In this document: piece by piece, positions 1 to 11,311 of the stretch
Layout: each line of letters begins with the position of its first letter
Numbering within the stretch: the first letter of the stretch is position 1
Assembly: GCF_029784135.1 (NCBI RefSeq)
Contig: NC_073744.1
Span: 106,253,266 to 106,317,265, forward strand
Length of the DNA stretch: 64,000 nucleotides
Direction: 5' to 3'
From: Toxorhynchites rutilus septentrionalis
Lineage: Eukaryota; Arthropoda; Insecta; Diptera; Culicidae
Program-made: the position numbers and the translations under genes
The notes under the pieces: model-generated
Seen by the model: only the letters and a program-made list of their open reading frames with translations
Databases searched by the model: none
What the model was told of the DNA's origin: nothing

Positions 1-3000
1 TTGGCATTCTAGTAGAAGATGCCTGACTGAAACTTGGGCTGAGTTACATGCGCAAAGTGGTCTTTCGGTTTTCTTCATTAGGTGTGAGTGTGTGAAAAAA
101 GTGTGTCCAATTCGAAGACGGGTTAGCACCCGTCTTTCTTTGCTGTTGTTTTGATCAAACCAAGGAAGTGTGGTATTTTTGATTTGATGGAGATGGGTGG
201 GAGGGCTATTTAACCAGCCTATGTTCCAGCTTTCGCGAATTTGCTGTTTGACCCAGCGAACTATATCAGTTCGAGGACAGGGTATAACTGGTGGTTCCAT
301 TTTGCTACCCTTACCGGCCAGTTTGTCTGCGGCTGTGTTTCCGAGGATTCCGGAATGACCAGGAACCCAACAGTAGGAGATGTTTTTTTCTGAAGCAGCC
401 TCTTCTGTCTGTATTATCCATGGGTGTTTACTGTTTCCACTGAGCAGGTCTTGAAGACAGCTAGCTGAATCGGAGAAAATTACCGTAGGAAGGTGATCAT
501 GGGTACACTCTTGTGTAGCTATTAATAGAGCAAAAGCTTCCGCACTGAAGATGGAGCATTGCGGTGGAAGAGAAAAGCTACCGGTGTATCTGTTCTCGAA
601 AATTCCACACCCAACTCCATCGGAGTTAACAGAACCGTCTGTGTAGACCTGGTGTTTGTTTTGAAAGTGAGTAGCCGTGAGATGGTTGAAGCAGGCTTTA
701 ATTTTTGGTGGAGGGTCGCCTGCACGGACAGTCTTGAGAAGATCAAGATTCACGTTCGGCGGTATGACGTTCCATTTTCTTCCCGTGGCAGTTGAAAGTG
801 CACATATATCGGGAAGGTCTTGGTTCGTGAGGTCTTTGAACCAATTTATAGCTCGAATTACTGATGGTGCATTGGGGTCATTGTCAGGAAGTGAAAGTTG
901 TCGGATGGCTTTGCCTGTGATGATTCTTGTTACAAGGTGTTTGAAAGGCAGATGACCACTTTCCGCCATAACAGCAAGAGTGGGGCTTGTGGTGAAGACT
1001 CCTGTTGCTAGCTTTATTGCTTTGTTGTAGATGGGTTCAATGGCGTTGAGTACTCTGTCCCCACCACGGCTGAAGATGCCTACTCCGTAAAGGATTTGGG
1101 GGATCAACCAGATATTGATGATTTTAAGCAGTGTTTCTCTGTGTCCAGAGGATAAACTTCCTGTAATGGATTTGAGGATATTCATTTTCCTGCTGGCGGC
1201 TTTTTTGACCAATTGAGCATGATGTAAAAAGTTAAGCCTGGTATCGAAGGTAACACCCAGTATTCTGAGTGTTCTCTTCTGAGGGATTTCGGATTGATTA
1301 AGCTTTAGGACGGATTTCTTTTTGAGTGTTTTGCCAATGTGAATGAATCGGGATTTTTCTGGCGAAAATTGGAATCCTATGTGTTGGGCCCAGTTTTGTA
1401 TGGAATCAATTGTACTTTGAAGTCTCTTTCTCTGTGCTAGCCCAAAGCCACTGACAGAGACAAGAGTGATATCATCAGCATAAACAAAAATGTTTATACT
1501 GTCGGGAATTAATTCAAAAATAGGTTGCATGGCAACATTGAAGAGTGTTGGAGAAAGGACTGAACCTTGGGGAAACCCGTTTTCAAGAATTTTCAATGAA
1601 GACTTGTGATTGTTGATGATTGTTTTAAAGGTTCTGTTTTCCAGAAACCCTTTGATGAAGAAGCCTAATCTACCACGAACCCCCCAGTTGAAAAGATTTT
1701 TCAGAACTGGGTACCTCCATGCTCGATCGAAGGCCTTGCTAAGATCGAGTGATACAACATCTGCGTGCAGATTACTTTCAGCGGCGTCGTCTAGGACTTT
1801 TTCGAGAGCTACGAGGCAGTCTTCTGTACTTTTACCCGCGCGGAAGGCAAATTGTCTAGGGTCGAGCAGCTTGTTTGACTCTAAAAAGGTCGTTAAGCGC
1901 CGGTTGATAATTTTTTCCATGATTTTACCGACGCAACTCAGAAGAGTAATGGGACGGAAGTTGTCCAGCAGGTGATTATTCTTGTCTGGTTTAGGCAGAG
2001 AGACCATTAGGCCCTCTTTCCAGCTATTTGGGAAAATTCCACTGTTCCATACATTGTTGTAAAGTTTTAAAAGAACTTTTTTCCCAAGATAGGGTAGGTT
2101 TTTCAGCATTGGGTAGCTGATGTCATCTGGTCCAGTGGAGCCGCGTGTTGTTTTGTTTAAGGCCCATTCTAGTTCTTTGAGGGAAATAGTTTTGTTGAAG
2201 TCAAAATTTGCGTCGGTGTTAAAATCAATGGGGATTTTTTCGCATACTGCCTTGCGGGTTTGGAAGGTGGTATCGAAGCTTTGGTTGGATGAGGTGGAGG
2301 CAAAGAAATCTCCGAAAGCCTCTGCTATAGTTTTCCGATCATTTGTATAATGACCGGCAATTAGAAGGTTGTATTCATTGTTCCTTTTTTTGCCATGAAG
2401 CCTGCCAATTTTGCTCCATAATTCCTTTGACGACGTGTTAGGATTAATATCATTGACGAATTTAATCCAGCTGTTATGCTTGGCTGTTTTAATAATAGCT
2501 CTAGCATTGTTGCGAGCCCTTTGGAATTTCTCTAGCAGAGTGTGCTTAGATGGGTTATCCGGGTGGGCCTTTCTTAGCTTGCGTAAGGCTTTTCTTCTGT
2601 CTTTGATGGCTGTATTTACTTCAGGTGTCCACCATGGGACGCATTTTCTACCAGGATTTCCGCTGGTTCTAGGAATGTGTCGTATTGCAACCTCAAGGAC
2701 GGCTTGGGAAAAGTCCTCGGGTGTCCAATCTTGTTTGGCTGAGAGGCAGCTTTCAATGTCACATTGATAGCCAGCCCAGTTTGCATATTCAAATTTCCAT
2801 CTAGGCCTTGTTGAAACTTCTGGAGAAGGTTGGCCAAGGGAAATACATATTGGGAGATGATCGCTGTTGCAGCAATCATCGTGAGTGTTCCATGAAAGCT
2901 TTGAACAAAGTTGAGGGGATATGATGGTGAGATCTATGGCCGAAGAAGAGCCAGAAGCAGAATTGATTCTGGTGTGTTGGCCGTTGTTCAGAAAAGTGAG

Positions 3001-3470
3001 AGTATTATCGGAGAGAAAATCCTCTAAAATGGACCCTCTTCGATTGAGGTATGAGCATCCCCAGGCATACGAGTGAGCATTGAAATCACCCATAAGGAGA
3101 ACTGGGGAGGGAAGTTGGTTGAGAAGATGTTCCAGTTGACCCCGTAGAGGAGCCACATCGGACGTAGGAGAAATGTATATGCTGGCTACTGTGATTGGAA
3201 ACGGAAGGTTTATGCGTATTGCCACTGCTTGTAGAGCGGTGTTAACGGGGAGAAAATTGTGGGGGGTGCCGATTTTTATTGAAGTTGCAACCCCGTTGAA
3301 TGAAGGGTTGGGTCCTTCTTTGAAATAAGTGGTGTAACCTTTGATAGAATCTTTGTGAAAATTTTTCTGCGTCATAGTCTCTTGAAGAGCTATGATTGTG
3401 GGATTATATTTATAAATTAATGTTTGTAATTCCGGAAAATTTCTTTGGAGACTTCGAATGTTCCATTGAA
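1..3470 (-). CDS. LINE ORF2 (endonuclease-reverse transcriptase-RNase H), partial
   Basis: This is the target-primed reverse transcription enzyme of LINE copy 1. On the minus strand it begins with an apurinic-type endonuclease reading IQWNIRSLQ near 3465, followed by GDFNAH and SDHLPI motifs. A reverse transcriptase follows with the YADD catalytic motif near 1470, and an RNase H with YTDGS near 640 and WVPGHSG near 360. The last part of the protein lies outside the window. The frame appears open throughout. The 11-bp insertion that breaks this ORF in copy 2 is absent here, so this copy may be closer to functional in ORF2. The exact start is uncertain because no clear ATG precedes the endonuclease; the first internal ATG is at 3375. 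Confidence 0.8.
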
Positions 3471-3518
3471 TGGCTAGTTTGTTCGTTGGAGTGAATGTAT
3501 TGGCGGGTTTGGTGGATC

Positions 3519-4947
3519 TTATTTACCCTTGGAAGGGGTGCTGTTCTTTCCGGATCTCTTGTCATTTTTGTTTTGTTTGTTGTTGTTTTGTTTGTTATTT
3601 TGTGTGTTGTTGTTCTGTGTGTTGTTGTTTTGTGTGTTGTTGTTTTGTGTGTTGTTGTTTTGTGTGTTATGTGTGTTGCTGTTTTGTGTGCTGTGGTGTG
3701 GTGCGTTGTTTTGTGTGTTGTTTTTTTTGTGGTGTGGTTTCCTTTGATTCCTGATTGTTTCGTGTCTTCTTCCTTTGTTTCTCTTTATTTTGTCGAAGTT
3801 CATCTTCTGAGGTTTTTAGCTCTTCTGAAGATGTGTTTTTGGAAGATATCTTCCTCTTGGTTTTTCTTGGGGCCTCAGATATTGTCATTGAAACATCGGA
3901 ATCATATTCTGATTCGCTGGTCGAGGTATCAGATTCGGACATAGTAGTGTCAACTGTGGATGGAGTGCATTCGCGACTTGTTGCTGGACTGTTTTCAGCT
4001 GAAACGCAACTACATTTGCACTTGTTGCAGCTAGCAGTCGGTTTTTGAATATTATTTATTCTGTCTTGTAGAACACTTGAATATGAAGGTCCATTATTTT
4101 TAATGTTGTACAGATCCTTGGCTTGTTTATATGAAATGCCTTGATCTATTCTAATCTTGGTTATGTTATTTTCTTTTAGCCATATTGGGCACTTACTGCT
4201 TGAAGAGGAGTGGTCCCCTTGGCAATTAATGCAGTGGGCGACATCGTTACACGTTTTGATTTCTGTGCCATGTTCTTTGCCGCAATTTCGACAGAGTGGA
4301 TTCTCGCGTTGGCATCGTTTCGACGTATGTCCAAAGCGGAAGCACTTGAAACATTGCATCGGGTTCGGGTAAAAATTCCGAGTCCCGATGCGAAGGAATC
4401 CAAATAAAATTATTTCTGGGATCACTGTCCCACGGATGGTCAGAATTAGGGTAGCTGTGGGGATAACTATATTGTTTTCCTTCCTAGTGATCCGCTTAAC
4501 TTCGATCACTTGTTGGTCGGCAAGTTCAGTGAGAATTACTGATTCAGGTATTTCAATCACTTCACGGCATGTGACAACGCATTTGCGTTGATTTAATGTT
4601 GGGTGATATATTACCTCAACAGGTGTTTTATCGATGAGTTCATTTATTAAGAGGAGCTTACCGATGGTGTCCTCGTCTCTGGCCGTTAAGATGTACTGCG
4701 TTCTCTTCTTATCGTCCTTTGATGGTCGGGCGTTGTTTTTATCAAAATCTTTAACGAAATTGGCGATGGTTTTGCTCACAACAAATGGGTTGGATGGTAA
4801 CACATGATCTCCTGTAGCACGCAAGAGTAAAATTTGAAGATTACCGTTCAGAGGGTCAACCCACTCTGGAGCGGTACGTTGAGTCGGCTTTCCTTGGTAA
4901 AAATTTGTAGCCCGGCCTCCCGGAGGCCCGGAGCTACTGGACGCCAT
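3519..4947 (-). pseudogene. LINE ORF1 (zinc-knuckle nucleic-acid-binding protein), frameshifted
   Basis: This encodes the Gag-like RNA-binding protein of LINE copy 1. It starts at the ATG at 4947 (MASSSSGPPGG) and is open for 426 codons to a stop at 3667. Three knuckles follow one another at about residues 195-260: CFKCFRFGHTSKRC, CRNCGKEHGTEIKTC and CINCQGDHSSSSSKC. An acidic Ser/Glu-rich stretch and a basic stretch come next. The C-terminal tail is an Asn/Thr/Gln repeat coded by a 15-bp minisatellite. A slip inside that repeat shifts the frame, and the usual C-terminus (ending PSKGK) continues in another frame down to 3519. The equivalent tail in copy 2 is in one frame. Confidence 0.82.
3585..3732. 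repeat. 15-bp minisatellite coding an NTQNN tail
   Basis: TGTGTTGTTGTTTTG-like units repeat through this stretch at the 3' end of LINE ORF1. Read on the minus strand they encode runs of Asn-Thr-Gln-Asn-Asn. The copy in LINE 2 (20300-20410) has a different unit number and more variants. Slippage here explains the frame change in ORF1 of copy 1. Confidence 0.8.
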
Positions 4948-5460
4948 GATATTGCCTAGCTACACCCTGGGTATAGCCGGCAGAATGGTTTCGGTTTACA
5001 CAAACCTCACAAAACACTATTCGGATATGTGCGAGAAAACGTTTAACACACTCAATGGAGAAAAACGAAATAGCCCAAAACTGATTAACTGTAACGCGAA
5101 AATTTGGAAAAAACGTACTAAAATTTTTCAGTCGTATACACTTTCAGTTCAATCACTTCACCGTTGTAATTCGTTTGCGTATATTCACGCTATGTATTAT
5201 TTGGTTCTAAACACTAAAAGAGGCACTATGAGGGTAGCGTCAGTGACGCCACGAAAGCGCGCGCTTTTTCCGGCAAGCCGGTGAGCGCCCGCTTTCCACG
5301 GTCGAAACGAGCTGATGCCTTCTCCTATTCGCCTTCTGCTTCCACGCCAAATGAATCCGCTTCAAAATCGCCAACGGGAGACGTCCCAGTCTGCTGTCCA
5401 AAACGCCAAAACGCCGAGCTGAAAAAGACGACCTTCTCGGTCGGAGGTAAAAATCAGTAT
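4948..5460 (-). other. 5' UTR / internal promoter region of LINE copy 1
   Basis: This non-coding stretch upstream of ORF1 is shared with the second copy, most clearly at 5226-5460 versus 21950-22179. The most distal part is GC-rich and ends with GGTAAAAATCAGTATG in both copies, which defines the 5' end of the element. I-type LINEs carry an internal promoter at their 5' end; I see no TATA box here, in keeping with that. The middle part (about 4990-5225) differs more between copies than the coding regions do. Confidence 0.65.
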
Positions 5461-5747
5461 GAACTGAGTGGATTTCCGAGCGCCGCTCGCTTATATACCG
5501 ATTGGTGATTTCAATAGCCTGTTTTGAAAGCAATTTTAAGACTATTGAAACAAGTTTTTGGATCAAAAAGAAACAAGTATATAACGCGTAGACATTTTAT
5601 CTTTCGAATGAAGTGTTTATCATACCATTTCGTTCAGTTGTTTAGGAGCTATTAACGCTCAAAATCTCGGTCTCCGGCGTAACGCTTTCGGTTTCGAAGC
5701 TTTGATTTTACACCCCGGTATAGAAATGAAAGACGTAGTCCTACATC
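5461..5747 (-). promoter_or_regulatory. H3-type histone promoter module (minus strand)
   Basis: This is the reverse complement of modules at 9213-9475 and 60067-60350. Read on the minus strand it starts with a slightly altered border palindrome (5732-5747, GACGTAGTCCTACATC on plus), then a conserved block of about 220 bp, and ends in a TATA box TATATAAG (5490-5497). No gene follows because LINE copy 1 begins at 5460. The histone link is inferred from the repeated company of these modules with H3 pseudogenes. Confidence 0.6.
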
Positions 5748-5852
5748 AAAAAGCTATACATTCGGTTGTAGGAGAAAACTTCTATAGTTATTATTCTCTT
5801 TTAGAATGGCGCTAAAACATAACCGTTGCGGTCGAGTGTCAGTAGCACCATT

Positions 5853-6018
5853 GAACGAAAGTAAAGGAAGCGTCATTTTATAAACCATAAAAGTATAGAA
5901 TCTAAATCCCACCCTTATTATATTCGTGAGTATACAGTAAGCTTATACAATAAAGAGGGTGGGGTTTACATTCGATTCTTTTATGTTTTATAAAATGACA
6001 CTTCCCTTGCTTTCGTTC
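5853..6018. mobile_element. Fold-back MITE, 166 bp, copy A
   Basis: Two arms of about 65 bp form an inverted repeat: the left begins GAACGAAAGTAAAGGAAG and the right ends CTTCCCTTGCTTTCGTTC, with a short AT-rich centre. The whole 166-bp unit recurs at 10975-11140. Single arms occur at 6880-6910 and 12098-12168. All copies lie next to an H3 pseudogene start, so it probably inserted into an ancestral H3 module and spread with it. No transposase is encoded. Confidence 0.8.
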
Positions 6019-6049
6019 ATTTCTTACTCTACTCTCGCACCGTGAGGAC

Positions 6050-6456
6050 TCGTTTCATCGGGACTAAGCAGACAGCTCGTTAGTCCTTCGGTGGTAAGGC
6101 ACCACGAAAGCAGCTCGGATAAGCGCACCAGTAGCAGAATAGGTGGAGAAGCCACATCGCTATTGACCGGGAACTTCGCATGAAATTCGTCGCTATCAGA
6201 AGTCGACCGAATTGCTGATCCGCAAGCTACCTTTGCAGCATTTGGTTCGTGGAATTGCTCAGGACTTCAAAACCGACTTGCGCTTCCAAAGTTCCGCGGC
6301 TATGACGCTGCAGGAGGCTTATTCGAAGATACCAATTTGTGTGCTATCCATGCAAAACGCGTCACATCATGCCCAAGGACATCCAGCTGGCCCATCGTAT
6401 CCGAGGAGAGCGTGCTATATTAGCTTAGCATATAATCAACGGCCCTTTTCAGGGCT
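6050..6456 (+). pseudogene. Histone H3 pseudogene 1
   Basis: The translation in broken frames follows histone H3: RTKQTAR, then a TAG stop where Lys9 belongs, [11 protein letters not shown], then [31 protein letters not shown], and the C-terminal [16 protein letters not shown]. The Val-Ala after PGT is missing and there are frameshifts between blocks. A canonical replication-dependent histone 3' stem-loop, GGCCCTTTTCAGGGCT, lies at 6441-6456. The start codon is lost. The stop at Lys9 and the F-to-L, R-to-H and E-to-G changes recur in the other H3 copies. Confidence 0.9.
6441..6456 (+). terminator. Histone 3' stem-loop (H3 pseudogene 1)
   Basis: GGCCCTTTTCAGGGCT is a 6-bp stem with a TTTC loop, the stem-loop-binding-protein signal of metazoan histone mRNAs. 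It lies about 25 bases after the H3-derived frame ends. Confidence 0.85.
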
Positions 6457-6934
6457 CCAAATTTGATGGATTAGAGTACAGAAAAGTTTTTTACAGGCCG
6501 AACTGAAAGGAGCATTTAGCGAAAATCGCGGTGTCGATGATAATTCGATACCGATAGGTGCCATGGATATGGATTTCATAATGAAGAATATGAAATACAT
6601 GACATGATGTAGTGAATATATCCCCATATCGAAGAAATCACTTTGATGAAACTGTTTACCATTGGTCGTTTTTAAGTGTTGGGAAAGGGCATTATTTTTG
6701 CTGAGTAAATTCCAAGAAAAAATCCATTCCTTCTTTAAGCGTGATTCATTCTGCTTCGGATCAACGGAACAGTGATAATCATTTCATACAAAAGATAAAA
6801 TGTCCAAGAGTTATATGATTGCTATTTATTGAGTCGGAAAATTGTTTCAATAGCTTAATGATAGCTTCGAAAACAGGTTATAAAATGACGCTTCCTTTGC
6901 TTTCGTTCATTTCTTACTCTACTCTCGCACCGTG
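6457..6934. other. H3 3' flank and truncated upstream spacer
   Basis: There is no gene here. The first part is the conserved 3' flank of H3 pseudogenes, also seen inverted at 10420-10570. The middle part (6600-6880) is a spacer shared with 11310-11590. At about 6880 it joins abruptly to a single arm of the fold-back MITE family, which leads into the next H3 copy. Confidence 0.5.
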
Positions 6935-6944
6935 ACGACTCGTT

Positions 6945-7331
6945 TGTTTGGGACCAAGCAGATAGCAGGTTAGTCTTTCAGTGGTAAGGCACACGAAGCG
7001 CACCAGCCGCAGGATAGGTGAAGAAGCCACATCGCTATCGACCGGGAACTTTGCGTGAAATTCATCGCTATCGGAAGTCGGCCGAATTGCTGCTCCGCAA
7101 GCTACCTTTGCAGCTTTTGGTTCGTGGAATTGCTCAGGACTTCAAAACCGACTTGCGCTTCCAAAGTTCCGCGGTTATGACGCTGCAGGAGGCTTATTCG
7201 AAGATACAAATTTGTGTGCTATCCACGTAAAACGCGTCACATCATGCCCAAGGACATTCAGCTGGCCCGTCGAATCCAAGGAGAGGGTGCTATATTAGCT
7301 TAGCATATAATCAACGGCCCTTTTCAGGGCT
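6945..7331 (+). pseudogene. Histone H3 pseudogene 2
   Basis: This is a second H3 copy in the same orientation. It reads GTKQ, then the shared TAG at the Lys9 position, a deletion around residues 17-25, then [41 protein letters not shown] and a C-terminus in another frame. The usual Val-Ala after PGT is missing, as in copy 1. The 3' stem-loop is at 7316-7331. It follows copy 1 at a distance of about 890 bp, as in a degraded tandem arrangement. Confidence 0.88.
7316..7331 (+). terminator. Histone 3' stem-loop (H3 pseudogene 2)
   Basis: GGCCCTTTTCAGGGCT is identical to the stem-loop after H3 pseudogene 1. Confidence 0.85.
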
Positions 7332-7866
7332 CCAAATCTGATGGATTAGAGTTCAGAAAAGTTTGTTGCAGGCCAAACTGAAATGAGAATTTTCGTTTGG
7401 ATGCCATACAGCATCGAGAAAATTCCGGAAAGATCTAATCGTTGCTGAAAAATAATCTGCCAGTTCCCTGGGAATTGAAGAATACATCCATGCGGAAGAG
7501 TTTATTTTAATGTTTTCTAATTATATGGCGAACACAGCGACCAAATACATTTGATTTCGTAATTTTTCAATCAAGTGTAATTAGCTGGAAAGCTTCTGAA
7601 GATTATTCTTTCCCATCAGTAGGATATTTTCGTATCCAATATTGGATGCATAACATGAAAAACGGAAAATGTTTCGTATCGCGAAAATTATATAATTTTC
7701 AATCGATTATTGCTCAGTCGCCGAAATTTTCATACTCAGAGAGTTCATTCTCCTCTAGTTTGCCTTCCAAATTGCCATCGTAAACCACACCTTCTCTCGA
7801 TTCAATCACGCACGAAAATCATACTGAAATGATATTGTGGTGGTGAAACCGATTCATTTTTCGTGA

Positions 7867-8015
7867 GGCGTCGTGCACAAATTACGTAACGCGATAAGGG
7901 GGGAGGGGGTAGATGTTGCGTTACTTTCTGTTTATTAGAGATAAGAAATTGCGTTACGAAAGAGGGGGAGGTTCAAAATCCGGATTTTTGCGTTACGTAA
8001 TTTGTGCACGACGCC
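7867..8015. mobile_element. MITE with 26-bp perfect TIRs, copy A
   Basis: GGCGTCGTGCACAAATTACG begins a terminal repeat whose exact reverse complement ends at 8015. TGA on each side (7864-7866 and 8016-8018) could be a 3-bp target duplication, which would fit the PIF/Harbinger group. The centre is G-rich and carries no coding capacity. A second copy at the same relative place (13339-13498) shows that it was carried along by module duplication. Confidence 0.85.
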
Positions 8016-8600
8016 TGAGGACATCGACAAGACAACATCGTTACTGAACGAGCTGAACGGCGAGGGATCGAGGTATTCATTACCTGGCTTGACCTGACCT
8101 GAAATGCAATCAGTTTGTTTTAACTGTGAGGAAGCGCAGAAAAGCCGATCGATCAGAAGGAGAAGAGAAGGTGACCAAGAGAGTATCAGCATCGAAATAC
8201 GGTTCCTCGGGAAGACATAGAAGCAGCCGCCACACACACACATATACACGCGCGCAACTCTTTTCGTTTGCTGGTTATCGAGAGGAAACCTGGAAAGAAA
8301 TGATCGTTGCTGAAAAATAATCTGCCAGTTCCCCTTGGAATTGAAAATTACATTCAAGTGAGTTTATTTTAATGTTTTCTATCCATATAATACTGCGACC
8401 ACATACATTTGGTTTTGTGATTTGTCAATCAAGTGCAGTTAACAGGAAAGCTTCTGAAGATTATTCTTCAGAACAAGGTTTTTTGTATCCAATATTGGAT
8501 GCATAAAACCTTGAGTCTTCAAAGTAACACTCTCGTTTTTGAAGTCACCCAAATATTTATTTATTCATTCATTCAGGATGGATTTAGATTCAACTTCAAA
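8016..8600 (+). other. Histone-module spacer without recognisable gene
   Basis: This spacer is shared with 13499-14080 and in part with 60480-61040. It includes a short CA-rich run near 8228-8252 and a conserved block around 8320-8460. I recognise no histone or other protein in it; short open frames do not persist between copies. It may be a decayed third gene of the original unit, but nothing in the sequence proves that. Confidence 0.4.
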
Positions 8601-8623
8601 CAAATGATCTCTAAATCAACGAT

Positions 8624-8669
8624 AGTCCTACGTCACCCTTGCGGTTATACCATAGATATAACCCACTTC
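8624..8669. other. Module border, type T1 (half-palindrome plus hairpin)
   Basis: TCCTACGTCACCCTTGCGG is followed by the hairpin GGTTATACCATAGATATAACC, then CCACTTCCTG and a T-run. The same border occurs at 14103-14152 and 61598-61647. In the last case it is the exact junction with unrelated BEL LTR sequence, so it is a real end of the unit. Confidence 0.65.
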
Positions 8670-9029
8670 CTGTTTTTCTTTTTCCTTTCCAATCGTGCTT
8701 CGTTCTATTTCGCTGCTGCTCTGGTTGCCCGTTTTGGTCGGTACGATTTGAGGAGCACAAAATGAACCTATCAAAAATGGGCACATAGTGCATTTTGACA
8801 ATGCTTGATATTTCACAATTATTCAATTATTTATCTCAAGAAAAATGAAATGTTATTCGTTATGATAGATGCGTAGATATATTTCCTATCAATTGATGCA
8901 AAAACCTTTGCGATCTATTGAGAAATGCTCGAGTTATAAGCGTTCCAAATCTTGCATTTTTCCTACTTGTTCAGTGCCTAGATTTCCATTTCAACCCCCA
9001 TATCTTACGGTTAGACGTAGTCCTACGTC
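8670..9029 (-). promoter_or_regulatory. H2A-upstream module (minus strand)
   Basis: A 360-bp block bounded by the palindrome at 9014-9029. It recurs at 14158-14510 (+), 34855-35210 (+) and 39310-39674 (-). In the copies at 14158 and 39674 it borders an H2A pseudogene, so it is taken as the distal upstream region of the H2A-type unit. It contains no gene. The plus strand reads TTTCCTTTCCAATCGTGC at its start. Confidence 0.6.
9014..9029. repeat. 16-bp border palindrome
   Basis: GACGTAGTCCTACGTC is an imperfect palindrome (GACGTAG/CTACGTC arms around a 2-base centre). Further copies lie at 9213, 14158, 34855, 39659 and 60067, always at the edge of a histone-type module. A diverged version lies at 9068 and an altered one at 5732. 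Confidence 0.85.
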
Positions 9030-9212
9030 AAAATTCTAGGAGGTTGTCAAGATACGACCGCATTGTTGACGTAGAACTACGCTGTAGTTTAATTCAAGTT
9101 TTTATAACTTATAACTTTATAACTTGTTTATAACTGCGGATATTATTTTATAATGCTACGAAAAATTTAAAATAATCATTCTACCAGTTTGGTCGCCCTG
9201 AAATGTTTTTTT

Positions 9213-9475
9213 GACGTAGGACTACGTCTTTCATTTCTATACCGGGGTGTAAAACCAAAGTTTCGAAAATGAAAGCGTTACGCCGGAAACCGAGATTTTG
9301 AGCGTTAATAGCTCTTAAACAACTGAACGAAATGGTATGATAAACACTTCATTCGAAAGATAAAATGTCTACGCGTCATATACTTGTTACTTTTTCTTCC
9401 AAAAACTTGTTTCAATAGTCTTAAAATTGCTTTCAAAACAGGCTATTGAAATCACCAATCGGTATATAAGCGAGC
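9213..9475 (+). promoter_or_regulatory. H3-type promoter module (plus strand)
   Basis: It begins with GACGTAGGACTACGTC (9213-9228), continues with the conserved TATACCGGGGTGTAAAA block, and ends with the TATA box TATATAAG (9463-9470) followed by CGAGCGCCGCTCG. The same layout is seen at 60067-60330 and, inverted, at 5461-5747. What follows here (9476-10025) is a decayed body with no recognisable histone coding. Confidence 0.6.
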
Positions 9476-10569
9476 GCCGCTCGTAAACCCCCTCAGTTAT
9501 GATTGAACAGCGATTGGAGCATGTTGTCGCTGTGTTGTGAAACTATTTTCGTTTATCATGAATGCGCTAATGAACGGTGTCACCAAGAGCCTGTATGTGC
9601 ACCTAAGGCCAGAAGGAAATCCATCAGGAGGAGAGTGATGCCACGGTTCCGCTTGAAACATCGGCCGCCACACACACATATACACGCGCGGAATTCTCGT
9701 TGCTGAAAAATAATCTGCCAGTTCCCCTGGGAATTGAAAAATACATTCATGCGAAAGAGTTTATTTTAATGTTTTCTATCCATATAACACTGCAACCAAA
9801 TACATTTGGTTTTGGGATTTTTCAATCAATCGCAATTAATAGGAAAGCTTCTGAATATTTTTTTTCCCATCAGTGGAAAACTTTCGTATCCAATATTGGA
9901 TGCATAACATGAAAAACGTGAAACATCATCGCGAAAATCAAGTCATTTTCGAGCGATTATTTGTTTTCTACTCATAGAATGCTGCGATCAAATACATTTC
10001 GTTTTGGATTTTTTCAATCAATGCGATCAACCTAAGACCACGTCTTTCGGCAATTTATTAGAGGTGCAATGAATCTTTAGAAATTCCCGCTCTACGCGCA
10101 CTGGCAAACAATGTTTACTCAACAATTTCTCAAACGAGAAATGGGTGTTGTGAGAAAGGATTAGCGAACGCGAAAACGACAAACGGGAAGATATGTTTGG
10201 AGGTTGAAGGAAATTGGCAGAAAACTTCTTCATTCTATCATTCAAATAATGTGATTCATACCACTTCGTATTACCAGAAAGAGTTTCTTAATGCTCAAAG
10301 GAGGAATCGAGTCCTCCGAGGAAATTACCCAGCGCAAATTAGAGTCGACTATCGATTGCGGCATTCGTACACAAATAATTTTATAATGCAGTTTCACCAA
10401 AGTGATTTCTTCGGATATATTCACTACATCATGTCATATATTTCATATTCTTCATTATGAAATTCATATCCATGGCACCTATCGGTATCGAATTATCATC
10501 GACACCACGATTTTCGCTAAATGCTCCTTTCAGTTCGGCCTGTAAAAAACTTTTCTGAACTTTAATCCA
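9476..10569 (+). other. Decayed module body; inverted H3 3' flank from about 10200
   Basis: This stretch follows the TATA box of the promoter module and resembles 60340-61030. A short CA-rich run lies at 9667-9685. From about 10200 the sequence is unlike its surroundings until about 10420, where the inverted H3 3' flank begins. I see no supportable gene here. Confidence 0.35.
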
Positions 10570-10579
10570 TCAAATTGGG

Positions 10580-11140
<561 letters not shown>

Positions 11141-11180
11141 AATTAGAGGCGAATGAACTGAAAAGTTTAAAACCTCTATA
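11141..11180 (-). mobile_element. LINE 3'-tail fragment, decayed
   Basis: AGAGGCGAATGAACTGAAAA and the following bases match the 3' end of LINE copy 2 (15788-15845 read on the minus strand). Only about 40 bases remain. A more diverged version is at 12318-12352. Confidence 0.5.
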
Positions 11181-11232
11181 ATTCATCACGTTCGTTTCGT
11201 TCATTTCTTACTCTACTCTCGCACCGCGAGAA

Positions 11233-11311
11233 CTCGTTTCATCGGGACTAAGCAGACAGCTCGTTAGTCTTTCGGTGGTAAGGCACCACGAAAGCAGCTC
11301 GGATAAGCGCA
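11233..11311 (+). pseudogene. Histone H3 5' fragment
   Basis: It reads GTKQTAR, the shared [14 protein letters not shown] and then stops at about 11311, where it joins H3 3'-flank spacer (compare 6600). The globular part of H3 has been deleted. It carries the same stop codon as the longer copies. Confidence 0.8.

Larger units (their letters stand above)
1..5460 (-). mobile_element. I-clade non-LTR retrotransposon, copy 1 (5' complete, 3' end outside window)
   Basis: A LINE lies on the minus strand with its 5' end near 5460 and runs off the left edge. It has a 5' UTR, an ORF1 with three CCHC-type zinc knuckles, and an ORF2 with endonuclease, reverse transcriptase and RNase H. RNase H together with zinc-knuckle ORF1 points to the I superfamily. 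It is nearly identical over its whole visible length to the copy at 15788-22179 (window base 1 corresponds to about 16691), so the family moved recently. The 5' end interrupts a histone-type promoter module: the sequence from 5461 on is the reverse complement of the intact module near 60340. The clade name is inferred from domain order only. Confidence 0.88.

Noticed and set aside
3470..3754. Cys/Val/Phe-rich plus-strand frames that look like a membrane protein
   Set aside because: They are the antisense reading of the LINE ORF1 minisatellite; the minus strand encodes the zinc-knuckle protein.
8126..8320. Basic 64-codon frame that might be a histone H1 or H2B fragment
   Set aside because: It has no recognisable H1 or H2B residues and the frame is not kept in the paralogous copy at 13587.
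9503..9706. Basic frame with KARRKS, similar to H3 TKAARKS
   Set aside because: The match is limited to a few residues, the surroundings do not resemble H3, and the copy at 60430 does not keep it.
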